Positions 16,292 through 24,224 of a stretch of 64,000 nucleotides of DNA are shown here, in pieces. Below the pieces are notes generated by a model. It worked only from the letters and a program-made list of their open reading frames with translations. It searched no databases and was not told the DNA's origin. Origin of the DNA: CADCVT01 sp036389155 (GTDB lineage: Bacteria > Actinomycetota > Thermoleophilia > Solirubrobacterales > Solirubrobacteraceae); the NCBI GenBank assembly GCA_036389155.1, contig DASVQN010000009.1, positions 72,615-136,614 on the forward strand, given 5' to 3'. The position numbers and the translations under genes are program-made. The first letter of the stretch is position 1. Each line of letters opens with the position of its first letter.

Positions 16292-16816
16292 ATGGATCCG
16301 ATCACCTCCAGCGTCCTCATCGACCGCCCGCGCGAGCAGGTCTACGAGTACCTGGCCGACATCGCGAATCACTGGGAGTTCTCGGATCACTACGTCCGCG
16401 AGGTCCACATGACCCGCGAGGACACCTACGGCGTCGGCGCCGGGATGCGCTTCCGCGTCCCCACGCCCTTCAACCGGTTCGACTGGGCCGAGGTGACGAT
16501 CACCGACATGGAGCCGCCGCGCCGGATCGTCGAGAAGGGCCGCGGCGGCAAGTACAACCGCATCCGGATGGTGCTCGTCTACGAGCTCGAGCCGGCGGGC
16601 GACCACGCGACGCGGGTGACGCTCACGAGCGAGACCCAGCCGCGCTTCCCGTCCGACCGGCTGATCGAGGCGTTCGCGCGCGGCCCGCTGAAGCGCCGCC
16701 AGCGCAAGGCGCTCAAGCGGCTGCGCTCGATCCTCGAGGAGGACCGCGAGCGCGGGCGCCGCGCCACGATCGCCGCGGGCGGGGCGAGGAAGCCCGCCTC
16801 GCAGTTCAGGTTGTAG
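16292..16816 (+). CDS. SRPBCC-family (START-like) protein
   Basis: 174 aa. The N-terminal SSVLIDRPREQVYEYLADIANHWEF is a clear polyketide cyclase/dehydrase (SRPBCC) opening, followed by the beta-strand pattern of the fold (GMRFRVPTP, WAEVTITDMEPP, RVTLTSETQP) and a basic helical tail. Such proteins bind hydrophobic ligands; no ligand can be named. The TAG stop forms the start of the -10 hexamer of the next gene, 14 bp further on. Confidence 0.82.
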   Translation: MDPITSSVLIDRPREQVYEYLADIANHWEFSDHYVREVHMTREDTYGVGAGMRFRVPTPFNRFDWAEVTITDMEPPRRIVEKGRGGKYNRIRMVLVYELEPAGDHATRVTLTSETQPRFPSDRLIEAFARGPLKRRQRKALKRLRSILEEDRERGRRATIAAGGARKPASQFRL

Positions 16817-16819
16817 CCT
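16814..16819 (+). promoter_or_regulatory. Putative -10 element TAGCCT built on the SRPBCC stop codon
   Basis: TAGCCT ends 11 bases before the lipoprotein GTG. Its first three bases are the stop codon of the upstream SRPBCC gene, as at thrC/thrB. Confidence 0.45.
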
Positions 16820-16830
16820 TCGCGCCCGCC

Positions 16831-17415
16831 GTGACCCCGCGCCGCCTGACCGTCTCGCTGCTCGCCGCCGTGCTCGCCTTCGGCGCGTCCGCCTGCGGCA
16901 ACGAGGAGCAGGAGAAGCAGACCTACCAGAGCGAGAACGCCCAGGTCGCCGAGACCGAGGGCATCTACCTCGAGGTCGGCGAGATGAAGTACCAGGTCCA
17001 GCTCTCGCGCCAGCTCAACCCGCTGATCGAGAGCGACAAGGACTTCTTCGAGGGCGTGTCGGAGTCCGACCGCGACCTCGCCAAGGACGAGGTGTGGTTC
17101 GCCATCTGGATGCGCGCCGAGAACGAGGCGCAGGAGCCGCAGCCGCTGGCGACGCGCTTCACGATCGTCGACACGCAGGAGAACGAGTACGTCCCGGTGA
17201 CGATCGGCGAGCCCAACCCGTTCGCCTACCGCTCCGGGCGCGTCGAGGGCGACGAGATCTACCCGCCGCGGGACGTCCCCGCCGGCGAGCGCCCGCCGAA
17301 CGGCGCGGTCATCCTCTTCAAGCTCAAGCGGTTCTCGCTCGACAACCGTCCGCTCGAGCTGACGATCGACGACCCCAAGGGCGGGGAGCCGGCGACCGTC
17401 AACCTCGACGTCTGA
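16831..17415 (+). CDS. Lipoprotein of unknown function
   Basis: 194 aa from a GTG start. The N-terminus is a lipoprotein signal with the lipobox FGASAC followed by an acidic, Gln/Glu-rich stretch. The mature part is beta-rich (IYLEVGEMKYQVQLSRQLNP, VWFAIWMRAENEA, ATRFTIVDTQENEYVPV), resembling DUF4352-like immunoglobulin folds. It should sit on the outer face of the membrane. Overlaps the convergent penicillin-binding protein gene by 17 bp. Confidence 0.8.
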   Translation: MTPRRLTVSLLAAVLAFGASACGNEEQEKQTYQSENAQVAETEGIYLEVGEMKYQVQLSRQLNPLIESDKDFFEGVSESDRDLAKDEVWFAIWMRAENEAQEPQPLATRFTIVDTQENEYVPVTIGEPNPFAYRSGRVEGDEIYPPRDVPAGERPPNGAVILFKLKRFSLDNRPLELTIDDPKGGEPATVNLDV

Positions 17416-19051
17416 GCGCCTCGCGCAGGACGACCGCGGCGCTCGGCGCCGCGACCGCCCCGCCGGCGCCGGCCTCGACGAACATGACGGCGACCGCGAT
17501 CCGCGGCTTCTTCGCGGGCGCGTAGGCCGCGAACCACGCGGTGGTGTCGGTGGTGTCGCCCTCGATCGGCGCCTGGTCGGGGGCGTCGCCCTGGGTCTGG
17601 CGCAGCTCGGCCGTGCCCGTCTTGCCCGCGACGGTGACCCCGCTGATCGCCGCGGCCGTGCCCGTGCCGTAGGCGACGACGGCGCGCATCGCCCGGTCGA
17701 CGATCTTCGCCGTGCGGCGGCTGACCGCCCTCGTGCTCTTCGGGCGGTCGGCGCGGTCGAGCGTCGGGCGCGGGCGGCGGCCGCGGTCGGCGACGGTCGC
17801 GGCGGCCAGCGCCATCTGGAGCGTGCTCGCGGTGACGCGGCCCTGGCCGATGGCCGACGAGCCGACCGCGAGGTCGTCGCCGATCTGCGCGGCGGGCGGG
17901 ATCGTGCTGGTGGCCGCGCCGTCGATCGCCGGCGTCTCGTTGAAGCCGAAGCGCTCGGCGGTCTGGACGAGCCGCCTGGCGCCCAGCTTGGCGCCGAGCG
18001 GCGCGAAGACGGAGTTGCAGGAGTGCGCGAAGGAGTCGATGAGGCTGCCGCCGCACGACTCGCCGTTGGCGTTCTGCAGCTCGACGCCTTCGAGCGTGGC
18101 CGCGGTGGCGACCGCGAACTGGTCCGACGGCTTGGCGATCTTCGCCTCGACCGCGCCGGAGAGGGTGATGATCTTGAAGGTCGAGCCCGGCGGCTGCAGG
18201 CCGGAGAGGCCGATGCCCGCGGCCGCGACGACGTCGCCGTCGCGGCTTCCTCCCACCCGCATGGCGATCACGCCGCCGAGGCGGCCGGCCAGCGCGGTCT
18301 GCGCGGCGAGCTGGACGCCCGGGACGATCGTGCTGTGGACGGGCTTGGCCTTCCGCGGCCGGCTGCCCGCGAGCACGCGCCCGCCGGCCTTCAGGCGGCC
18401 GCCGGGGTGGCCGCGCAGCTTGTCGTCGAGCGCGCGCTCGAGGCCGGAGATCCCGACCTGGGCGTCCTCAGGCACGCCCTCGGCACGCAGCTCGGTGGCG
18501 CGCTCCTCGGGGATCGGGCCGAGCTCGCCGGCGATGGAGGCGGACGTCGCCGGGTCCTCCGAGGTCCTGTCGGGGCCGGCGGCCAGCTCGGCGCCGTTGG
18601 CCGCGAGGATCGTCGCCCGCGGCGGCAGCTCGATCGTCCGGTCCAGCTGCTCGCCCTCCCTGACGCCGGGGAACGCCAGGTGCGGCCCCCACGCGACGCG
18701 CGCCTCGCCGTCCTCCTCGGCCATGGGGAGGTCGAGGGTGGTCTTCACGGGGCCGAACACGCGGGTCGAGATCTCGGCGGGGATCGCGACGACGTCGTCC
18801 TCCGGGCTCTCGGCCTCGCCGAAGTCGATGCTGCGCGTGGTCGCCGTGGCCGCGGCGTCGACGTGGGCGGCGCGGAACTGCGCGGGCGTGTAGCGGCGCT
18901 TGGCGTCGCTCGTGAGCAGGTCGTACATCGCGCCGTAGTCGCGCTTCTCGAACGCCTGCGCGTAGTCGTCGCCGACGTCCTGCCCGGCCGGCCGGTGGAG
19001 GCTGCCGACGATCATCCCGACGACGAACGCCAGCGCGGCGACGAGCAGCAT
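17399..19051 (-). CDS. Penicillin-binding protein (transpeptidase) with MecA_N/NTF2-like domain
   Basis: About 550 aa from ATG 19051. A membrane anchor (MLLVAALAFVVGMIVG) precedes an NTF2-like domain (YAQAFEKRDYGAMYDLLT...), a dimerisation segment (RATILAANGAELA) and the transpeptidase domain with S290 in GSTFK, S344 in HSCNS and K477 in KTGTAE. It crosslinks peptidoglycan outside the membrane. The start is uncertain: upstream frame encodes a plausible basic cytoplasmic tail (GRRDRLFRHLVP) but no ATG, GTG or TTG until an ATG at 19153, which lies inside the divergent protease gene. Confidence 0.88.
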   Translation of the reverse strand: MLLVAALAFVVGMIVGSLHRPAGQDVGDDYAQAFEKRDYGAMYDLLTSDAKRRYTPAQFRAAHVDAAATATTRSIDFGEAESPEDDVVAIPAEISTRVFGPVKTTLDLPMAEEDGEARVAWGPHLAFPGVREGEQLDRTIELPPRATILAANGAELAAGPDRTSEDPATSASIAGELGPIPEERATELRAEGVPEDAQVGISGLERALDDKLRGHPGGRLKAGGRVLAGSRPRKAKPVHSTIVPGVQLAAQTALAGRLGGVIAMRVGGSRDGDVVAAAGIGLSGLQPPGSTFKIITLSGAVEAKIAKPSDQFAVATAATLEGVELQNANGESCGGSLIDSFAHSCNSVFAPLGAKLGARRLVQTAERFGFNETPAIDGAATSTIPPAAQIGDDLAVGSSAIGQGRVTASTLQMALAAATVADRGRRPRPTLDRADRPKSTRAVSRRTAKIVDRAMRAVVAYGTGTAAAISGVTVAGKTGTAELRQTQGDAPDQAPIEGDTTDTTAWFAAYAPAKKPRIAVAVMFVEAGAGGAVAAPSAAVVLREALRRRG

Positions 19052-19115
19052 CGGGACGAGATGGCGGAAGAGGCGGTCGCGACGCCCTTCGTGCGGACGT
19101 CCGGGGCGCTGCCGG

Positions 19116-19121
19116 TAGCCT
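19116..19121 (+). promoter_or_regulatory. Putative -10 element TAGCCT of the CvpA-protease gene
   Basis: TAGCCT ends 9 bases before the GTG at 19131, with no ribosome-binding motif in between. Confidence 0.5.
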
Positions 19122-19130
19122 CGGCCGCCC

Positions 19131-20276
19131 GTGACGGGCGTGGACTGGATCATCGTCGCCTTCGTTACCCTCCTCGCGCTCTTCGGGTACGGGCAGGGCT
19201 TCCTCGTCGGCGCGCTGTCGCTCGCGGGGTTCGCGCTCGGGGCGTTCCTGGGGAGCCGGCTGGGCCCGGCGCTGCTGTCGGACGGCGCGCATTCCCCATA
19301 TGCGCCTGTTTTCGCCTTGGGCGGCGCTGTCCTCTTCGGCGGGCTCTTCGCGCTGGGGCTGGAGACGGTCGGGCGGGCGCTGCGGGCGGGGCTGGTGCTG
19401 CCGGGGCTGGGGCTGCTCGACGGGCTGCTCGGGGCGCTGCTCTCGGCGGTCGTCGGGCTCGGTCTGGCCTGGGTCTTCGGCGCGGTGGCGCTGCAGACGC
19501 CGGGCGCGCGGGAGCTGCGGCGCGACGTGCAGCGGTCGGCGATCCTGTCGCGCCTGTACGACCGGTTTCCGCCCTCGGGCGTGCTGAACCTGTTGGCGCG
19601 TTTCGACCCGTTCCCGCAGATCGCGGGGCCGGCGCCGGACGTCTCGCCGCCGGATCGGCGGATCGCGCGCGATCCGGACGTGCGGGACGCCGCGCGTTCG
19701 GTCGTGCGGATCACGGGGACGGCGTGCGGGCTCGGCGTCGAGGGCTCGGGCTGGGTGGCCGCGTCCGGTGTGGTGGTGACGAACGCGCACGTGGTGGCCG
19801 GGCAGGACGACACCGTCGTGCAGGCCGGCGGGGAGGGGTCGCACCTGGACGCGGAGGCGGTCGCCTTCGACCCGCGCAACGACGTGGCGGTGCTGCGGGT
19901 CAGCGGGCTCGACGCGCCGGCGCTGCCGATCGTGTCCTCGCCCGCGGGCGGGACCGGCGGCGCGATCCTCGGGTTCCCCGAGAACGGGCCGTACGACGTG
20001 CGGGCGGCGCGGATCGGGACGACGACGTCGGTGCGCTCGCAGGACGCCTACGGCCGCGGGCCGATCACGCGGTCGATGACGTCCATCCGCGGGCTCGTGC
20101 GGTCCGGCAACTCCGGCGGCCCGGTCGTCGACGGGTCCGGCCGGGTGCTGACGACGGTGTTCGCGGCGACGGTGGGCGCGCCGGTGCGCGGCGGGTTCGG
20201 TGTGCCGAACGCGGTGGTGACGCGCGCGCTGGCCGGCGCGCGGGACGTCGTGGACACCGGCCCCTGCGCCCGCTGA
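19131..20276 (+). CDS. MarP-like membrane serine protease (CvpA domain plus trypsin-like domain)
   Basis: 381 aa. Four N-terminal membrane helices form a CvpA-type domain (residues ~1-125), and a periplasmic chymotrypsin-fold domain follows with H220 (TNAHVV), D251 (NDVAVL) and S328 (GNSGGP). The paired cysteines near 199 and 379 may give the redox-sensitive disulfide known in mycobacterial MarP, which supports acid resistance and activates a peptidoglycan hydrolase. The nearby M23 hydrolase and PBP fit an envelope role (inference). Confidence 0.9.
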   Translation: MTGVDWIIVAFVTLLALFGYGQGFLVGALSLAGFALGAFLGSRLGPALLSDGAHSPYAPVFALGGAVLFGGLFALGLETVGRALRAGLVLPGLGLLDGLLGALLSAVVGLGLAWVFGAVALQTPGARELRRDVQRSAILSRLYDRFPPSGVLNLLARFDPFPQIAGPAPDVSPPDRRIARDPDVRDAARSVVRITGTACGLGVEGSGWVAASGVVVTNAHVVAGQDDTVVQAGGEGSHLDAEAVAFDPRNDVAVLRVSGLDAPALPIVSSPAGGTGGAILGFPENGPYDVRAARIGTTTSVRSQDAYGRGPITRSMTSIRGLVRSGNSGGPVVDGSGRVLTTVFAATVGAPVRGGFGVPNAVVTRALAGARDVVDTGPCAR

Positions 20277-20348
20277 GGACGCGCGCGGATTCGCACCGAC
20301 TTCGTGCCGGAAGACGCGCAAGGGCGGTTTGCCGCTGGACCGCGCCGC

Positions 20349-20354
20349 TAGGCT
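20349..20354 (+). promoter_or_regulatory. Putative -10 element TAGGCT of topB
   Basis: TAGGCT ends 9 bases before the ATG at 20364; no Shine-Dalgarno sequence follows. Confidence 0.5.
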
Positions 20355-20363
20355 CCGCCTCCT

Positions 20364-22580
20364 ATGTCGAAGACGCTCGTGATCGCCGAGAAGCCGTCCG
20401 TGGGGCGGGACCTCGCGCGCGTGCTCCCGGGGCCGTTCGAGAAGAGCGAGGGATACCTCGAGGGCCCCGAGCACGTGATCACCTGGGCCGTCGGGCACCT
20501 CGTCCAGCTCGCGGAGCCCGAGTCCTACGACCCGAAGTTCAAGAAGTGGCGGATGGCCGACCTGCCGATCGTGCCCGAGCGCTTCGAGCTCGTCGTGCGC
20601 GACGAGCGGTCGAAGAAGCAGATGGGCGTCGTCACCAAGCTGCTGCGGCGCAAGGACGTCGACCGCGTCGTGAACGCCTGTGACGCCGGCCGCGAGGGCG
20701 AGCTGATCTTCGCCTACATCTTCGAGAAGGCCGGCGCCAAGGAGAAGCCGGTCGAGCGCCTGTGGCTGTCGTCGATGACGAACGAGGCGATGCGCGAGGC
20801 GTTCGGCAACCTGCGCCCGGGCGCGGACCTCAAGCGGCTCGAGGAGGCGGCGCGCTCGCGGTCCGAGGCGGACTGGATCGTCGGCATGAACGCGACGCGC
20901 GCGGCGACGATCCGGCTGCGGTCCTCGTTCGACGGCGCCGTGTCGCTGGGCCGCGTCCAGACGCCGACGCTCGCGATCCTCGCCCGCCGTGAGGAGGAGA
21001 TCCGCGCGTTCACGCCCGAGCCGTACTGGCTCGTCGACGCGACGTTCGCCGCCGAGGGCGAGCGCGTGTACGAGGGGCGCTTCCACGCCGGCGCCCAGCC
21101 GCGGATCAAGACGGCGGACGAGGCGACGGCGGTCGTCGACGCGGTCCGCGGCAAGCCGGGCACGATCACCAAGCTCGAGAAGACGAAGCGCACGGAGAAG
21201 GCGCCGCTTCTCTACGACCTCACTTCGCTGCAGCGCGACGCCAACACGCGCTACGGGTTCTCCGCCCGCCGCACCCTCGGCGCCGCGCAGCGGCTCTACG
21301 AGGAGCACAAGGCGCTCACGTACCCGAGGACGAACTCGCGCTTTTTGTCCGGCGACATGATCGCCGAGCTCAAGCCGATCGCCGCGTTCGTCGGGCAGAA
21401 CAGCGAGTACACCAAGGCCGCGGACTTCGTGACGTCGCTCGAGCAGCTGCCGCTCGCGCGCGTGATCAACGACGAGAAGGTCACCGACCACCACGCGATC
21501 ATCCCGACGCGCGCCGAGCACAAGCTCGACAAGATGAGCTCGGACGACCGCCGCGTCTACGACCTCGTCGCCCGCCGCTTCCTGGCCATCTTCCATCCGG
21601 ACGCGCAGTTCGAGAACACGCGCGTGGAGACGACCGTCGCCGAGCACGTGTTCCGCACGCGCGGCAAGGTCCTGCTCGTGCCCGGCTGGCGCGGCGTCTA
21701 CGGCGAGCTGGCCGACGGCGAGGCGTCCGACACCGACGACGAGGGCAAGGACCAGCAGCTCCCGAAGCTGGAGCGCGACGAGGACGTCGAGACGCGGCGC
21801 GTCGAGTCGCTCGAGCGCGAGACCAAGCCGCCGCGGCGCTACTCGGACGCGTCGCTGCTCGCCGCGATGGAGGGCGCGAGCAAGCTCGTCGAGGAGGAGG
21901 CGCTGCGCGAGGCGATGACCGAGTCGGGCATCGGCACGCCGGCCACGCGCGCGTCCATCATCGAGCGGCTGATCGACGTCGGGTACGTCGAGCGCGACGG
22001 CCGGTCGCTCGTCGTGACCGAGAAGGGCCTGAACGTCGTCCGCCTGCTCGGCGAGCACCCGCTGACGTCGCCGAAGCTCACCGGCGACTGGGAGAAGCGG
22101 CTGAACGGGATCGAGACCGGCGACGACTCGCGCGACCGCTTCATGCACGACATCGCGGCGTTCGCGGGCTCGACGGTCAGCGAGCTCGACGCCAAGCTCA
22201 AGGACGTCAAGATCCCCCGCGCGACGCTCGGGCCGTGCCCCGTGTGCGGCCACGAGATCCGCGAGAACCGCAAGGGCTACTCGTGCTGGTCGCGCGAGGA
22301 CCCGGGCTGCGGGTTCGTGATCTGGAAGAGCAAGGCCGGCAAGAACCTGCCGATCGCCGTCGCGAAGGAGCTCATCGCGACCGGCCGCACGGTCAAGCCG
22401 GTGACGGGCTTCAAGGGCCGCTCGGGCAAGTCGTTCCGCGCCCGCCTCGCGCTCCAGCAGAGCGAGGAGGGCAAGTGGCGCGTGGAGTTCGACGAGCCGT
22501 GGGCGAAGGAGGGCGCGAAGCCTCCCGAGGAGGAGCCCGCCTCGACCGAGGGCGCCGAGGCGGCGCCCGCCGTCGCGTAG
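20364..22580 (+). CDS. topB: DNA topoisomerase III (type IA)
   Basis: 738 aa. The Toprim domain starts at IAEKPSVGRDLARVL and has NACDAGREGELIF; the catalytic tyrosine is Y320 in LTYPRTNSRFLS; MTESGIGTPATRASIIERL is the conserved decatenation-domain helix. Two C-terminal zinc-ribbon-like repeats (CPVCGHEI...CW...CGF, from ~623) and an acidic tail follow. It relaxes negative supercoils and decatenates DNA. The size and the SVG/TYPRTNS motifs fit topoisomerase III better than topoisomerase I. Confidence 0.93.
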   Translation: MSKTLVIAEKPSVGRDLARVLPGPFEKSEGYLEGPEHVITWAVGHLVQLAEPESYDPKFKKWRMADLPIVPERFELVVRDERSKKQMGVVTKLLRRKDVDRVVNACDAGREGELIFAYIFEKAGAKEKPVERLWLSSMTNEAMREAFGNLRPGADLKRLEEAARSRSEADWIVGMNATRAATIRLRSSFDGAVSLGRVQTPTLAILARREEEIRAFTPEPYWLVDATFAAEGERVYEGRFHAGAQPRIKTADEATAVVDAVRGKPGTITKLEKTKRTEKAPLLYDLTSLQRDANTRYGFSARRTLGAAQRLYEEHKALTYPRTNSRFLSGDMIAELKPIAAFVGQNSEYTKAADFVTSLEQLPLARVINDEKVTDHHAIIPTRAEHKLDKMSSDDRRVYDLVARRFLAIFHPDAQFENTRVETTVAEHVFRTRGKVLLVPGWRGVYGELADGEASDTDDEGKDQQLPKLERDEDVETRRVESLERETKPPRRYSDASLLAAMEGASKLVEEEALREAMTESGIGTPATRASIIERLIDVGYVERDGRSLVVTEKGLNVVRLLGEHPLTSPKLTGDWEKRLNGIETGDDSRDRFMHDIAAFAGSTVSELDAKLKDVKIPRATLGPCPVCGHEIRENRKGYSCWSREDPGCGFVIWKSKAGKNLPIAVAKELIATGRTVKPVTGFKGRSGKSFRARLALQQSEEGKWRVEFDEPWAKEGAKPPEEEPASTEGAEAAPAVA

Positions 22581-22614
22581 CGCGGCCGCGCCGCGCACGA
22601 CGGCGCCCCGCCCC

Positions 22615-22658
22615 GCGCGATTCCGCCGGCCCCGCGCCGGCGCGACTCCGCCGGCCCC
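22615..22658. repeat. Short direct repeat, 19 bp, two copies
   Basis: GCGCGAYTCCGCCGGCCCC occurs at 22615-22633 and 22640-22658 with one mismatch, 25 bp apart, in the gap between topB and the convergent SRPBCC-like gene. GC-rich and able to fold; it may act as a transcription end for both genes. Confidence 0.55.
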
Positions 22659-23224
22659 TAGCCGTCGACCCTGCGCCGGATCGCGTTCAGCCAGCTGATC
22701 CGGATGAGCGCGCTCCCCGTCCCGATGACCCGCCAGTAGCGGCGGAAGGCCGTCGACGCGGCCTCGTCGGTCCCCGCGATGCGCGTCTCGGTGGTGATGC
22801 GCGTCCCCGGTCCCTCGGCCTCGAAGCGGAAGTCCATGGCCGACCGCGCGTAGCCGGGCTCGGCGAACGCGGCCAGCTCGCGCACGCCGGCGACCGGTCG
22901 CAGCGAGGACTGGGCGGACAGCTTCCAGAACTGCCCGACGACCCCGAGCGCCATCTCCTCCGGCGGCCGCTCGCCGAGCAGCGAGAACCCGCTCGCCATC
23001 ATCGCGTCGAGGACCGGCGTCGCGCTGTCGTCGTGGATCCCGGGCCGTCGCAGGATCACCGCGGGGAGCAGCCGGACCGCCATGAGCGGGCGCAGCAGGC
23101 GGATCTCGCCGACGGTCACGGCGCGCGCCGCCGAGTAGGCCTCGGCCGGCGAGGCCCGCAACCAAGTGTCGTGGACCTCGTTGATGTCCCACGTGGGCAT
23201 CCCCTGGTCGATCAGCCGCAGCAT
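22658..23224 (-). CDS. SRPBCC-like protein, small soluble
   Basis: 188 aa. The N-terminus DINEVHDTWLRASPAEAYSAARAVTVGEI and the C-terminal RFEAEGPGTRITTETRIAGTDEAASTAFRRYWRVI pattern are those of a START-like ligand-binding fold (DUF2867/SRPBCC-like). No catalytic residues can be assigned. The ATG at 23224 follows TAGGGT by 7 bases. It is divergent from, and its 5' end overlaps, the secreted protein gene. Confidence 0.72.
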   Translation of the reverse strand: MLRLIDQGMPTWDINEVHDTWLRASPAEAYSAARAVTVGEIRLLRPLMAVRLLPAVILRRPGIHDDSATPVLDAMMASGFSLLGERPPEEMALGVVGQFWKLSAQSSLRPVAGVRELAAFAEPGYARSAMDFRFEAEGPGTRITTETRIAGTDEAASTAFRRYWRVIGTGSALIRISWLNAIRRRVDG

Positions 23225-24173
23225 CGGCCGCACCCTACGCCCGGCGTGCGCCGCCGGTCTGTGCGCCGTCGCACTCACCGCGCCGGCGGCGGCGAGCGGC
23301 GCGGGCCGCGAGTGGACGCAGGTCGGCACGTCCGTCGGGTTCGCCCGGGGTGACGGGACGACGGTGGCCTGGACCGAGGCGCCCGGCCGGGCCCGCCTCG
23401 CCGGCGGCGGCACGATTGGCGCGCCGCCCGGCTGCCCGGGCCACGTCACGGCGGCGGGCGCCGGCCGCGTGCTGTTCGAGTGCCGGGTCGACGCCGGCGT
23501 CCCGCCCGCGTTCGACTGGCGCGGCGACTACGCCGTGGTGCCGGACGGTGTGCGCTTCGAGCTGCATCACGACAGCTACTACGACCGACCGAGCCTCGAC
23601 CAGATCGGCGCGGACTGGATCGCGGGCGGGCTGTACGGCTACCACGTGAGCGACACGCAGTTCCGCAACTGGCACGACGGCTGGCGCCTGCTCGCCTCGA
23701 CCGGCGACACGTTCGGCACCGGGAAGTGGCTCGACCCGTCGCTGCACGGGCTCGGCCGTCCGCTGTGCCGCCCGCTGCGGCGCCGTGCCCGCGGCGAGAG
23801 GTTCGACACCGCGCCGGCGTACTTCCCGCTCCAGGTCTCCGGCCGCTGGGCGCTCGACGGAACGGAGGGCACCGCCCTGCTCAGCGGCTCGCCGCTCGTG
23901 CTGCGCCACTGCGGCACGAGGCGCGCCCGCAAGCTGGGCGAGGGCCGATCGGGGATGGTCGGCTCGGGCTGGGTGACGTGGATCCCGCAGACGCTCGACG
24001 GCAGGGCTCGCGGCGTCCGCGCACTGCGGCTGCGCGACGGTCGCGTGTTCACCTGGAAGGTCGACGACTACGCCTGGGTCGTCCACACTGCGGACGCGCT
24101 CTACGCGTCGGTCCCGCTCGAGCCGGGCGCCCAGCCCGGGCAGTGGCGGATCCTGCGCGCGCCGCTGCCGTAG
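23184..24173 (+). CDS. Secreted protein of unknown function
   Basis: 329 aa from ATG 23184 (ATG 23166 possible). The export signal is RTLRPACAAGLCAVALTAPAAASG, preceded by an unusually long n-region that overlaps the divergent SRPBCC-like gene by about 40 bp; no canonical start lies closer to the signal. The mature part is Trp/Tyr-rich with segments such as DWIAGGLYGYHVSDTQFRNW and four or more cysteines. No recognised family. Similar in style to the secreted protein at 26397. Confidence 0.7.
   Translation: MSHVGIPWSISRSIGRTLRPACAAGLCAVALTAPAAASGAGREWTQVGTSVGFARGDGTTVAWTEAPGRARLAGGGTIGAPPGCPGHVTAAGAGRVLFECRVDAGVPPAFDWRGDYAVVPDGVRFELHHDSYYDRPSLDQIGADWIAGGLYGYHVSDTQFRNWHDGWRLLASTGDTFGTGKWLDPSLHGLGRPLCRPLRRRARGERFDTAPAYFPLQVSGRWALDGTEGTALLSGSPLVLRHCGTRRARKLGEGRSGMVGSGWVTWIPQTLDGRARGVRALRLRDGRVFTWKVDDYAWVVHTADALYASVPLEPGAQPGQWRILRAPLP
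23232..23237 (-). promoter_or_regulatory. Putative -10 element TAGGGT
   Basis: On the minus strand TAGGGT ends 7 bases before the ATG at 23224, the same spacing as at thrB. Confidence 0.5.
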
Positions 24174-24224
24174 CCGGCCGGGGGCGCGCCGCAAGCTTCG
24201 CCGAACGGCGGCGTTCATGCGTTC

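Noticed and set aside
18468..23192. 1574-codon open frame on the minus strand
   Set aside because: Runs antisense to the protease and topB genes and out of frame with the PBP; a by-product of very high GC.
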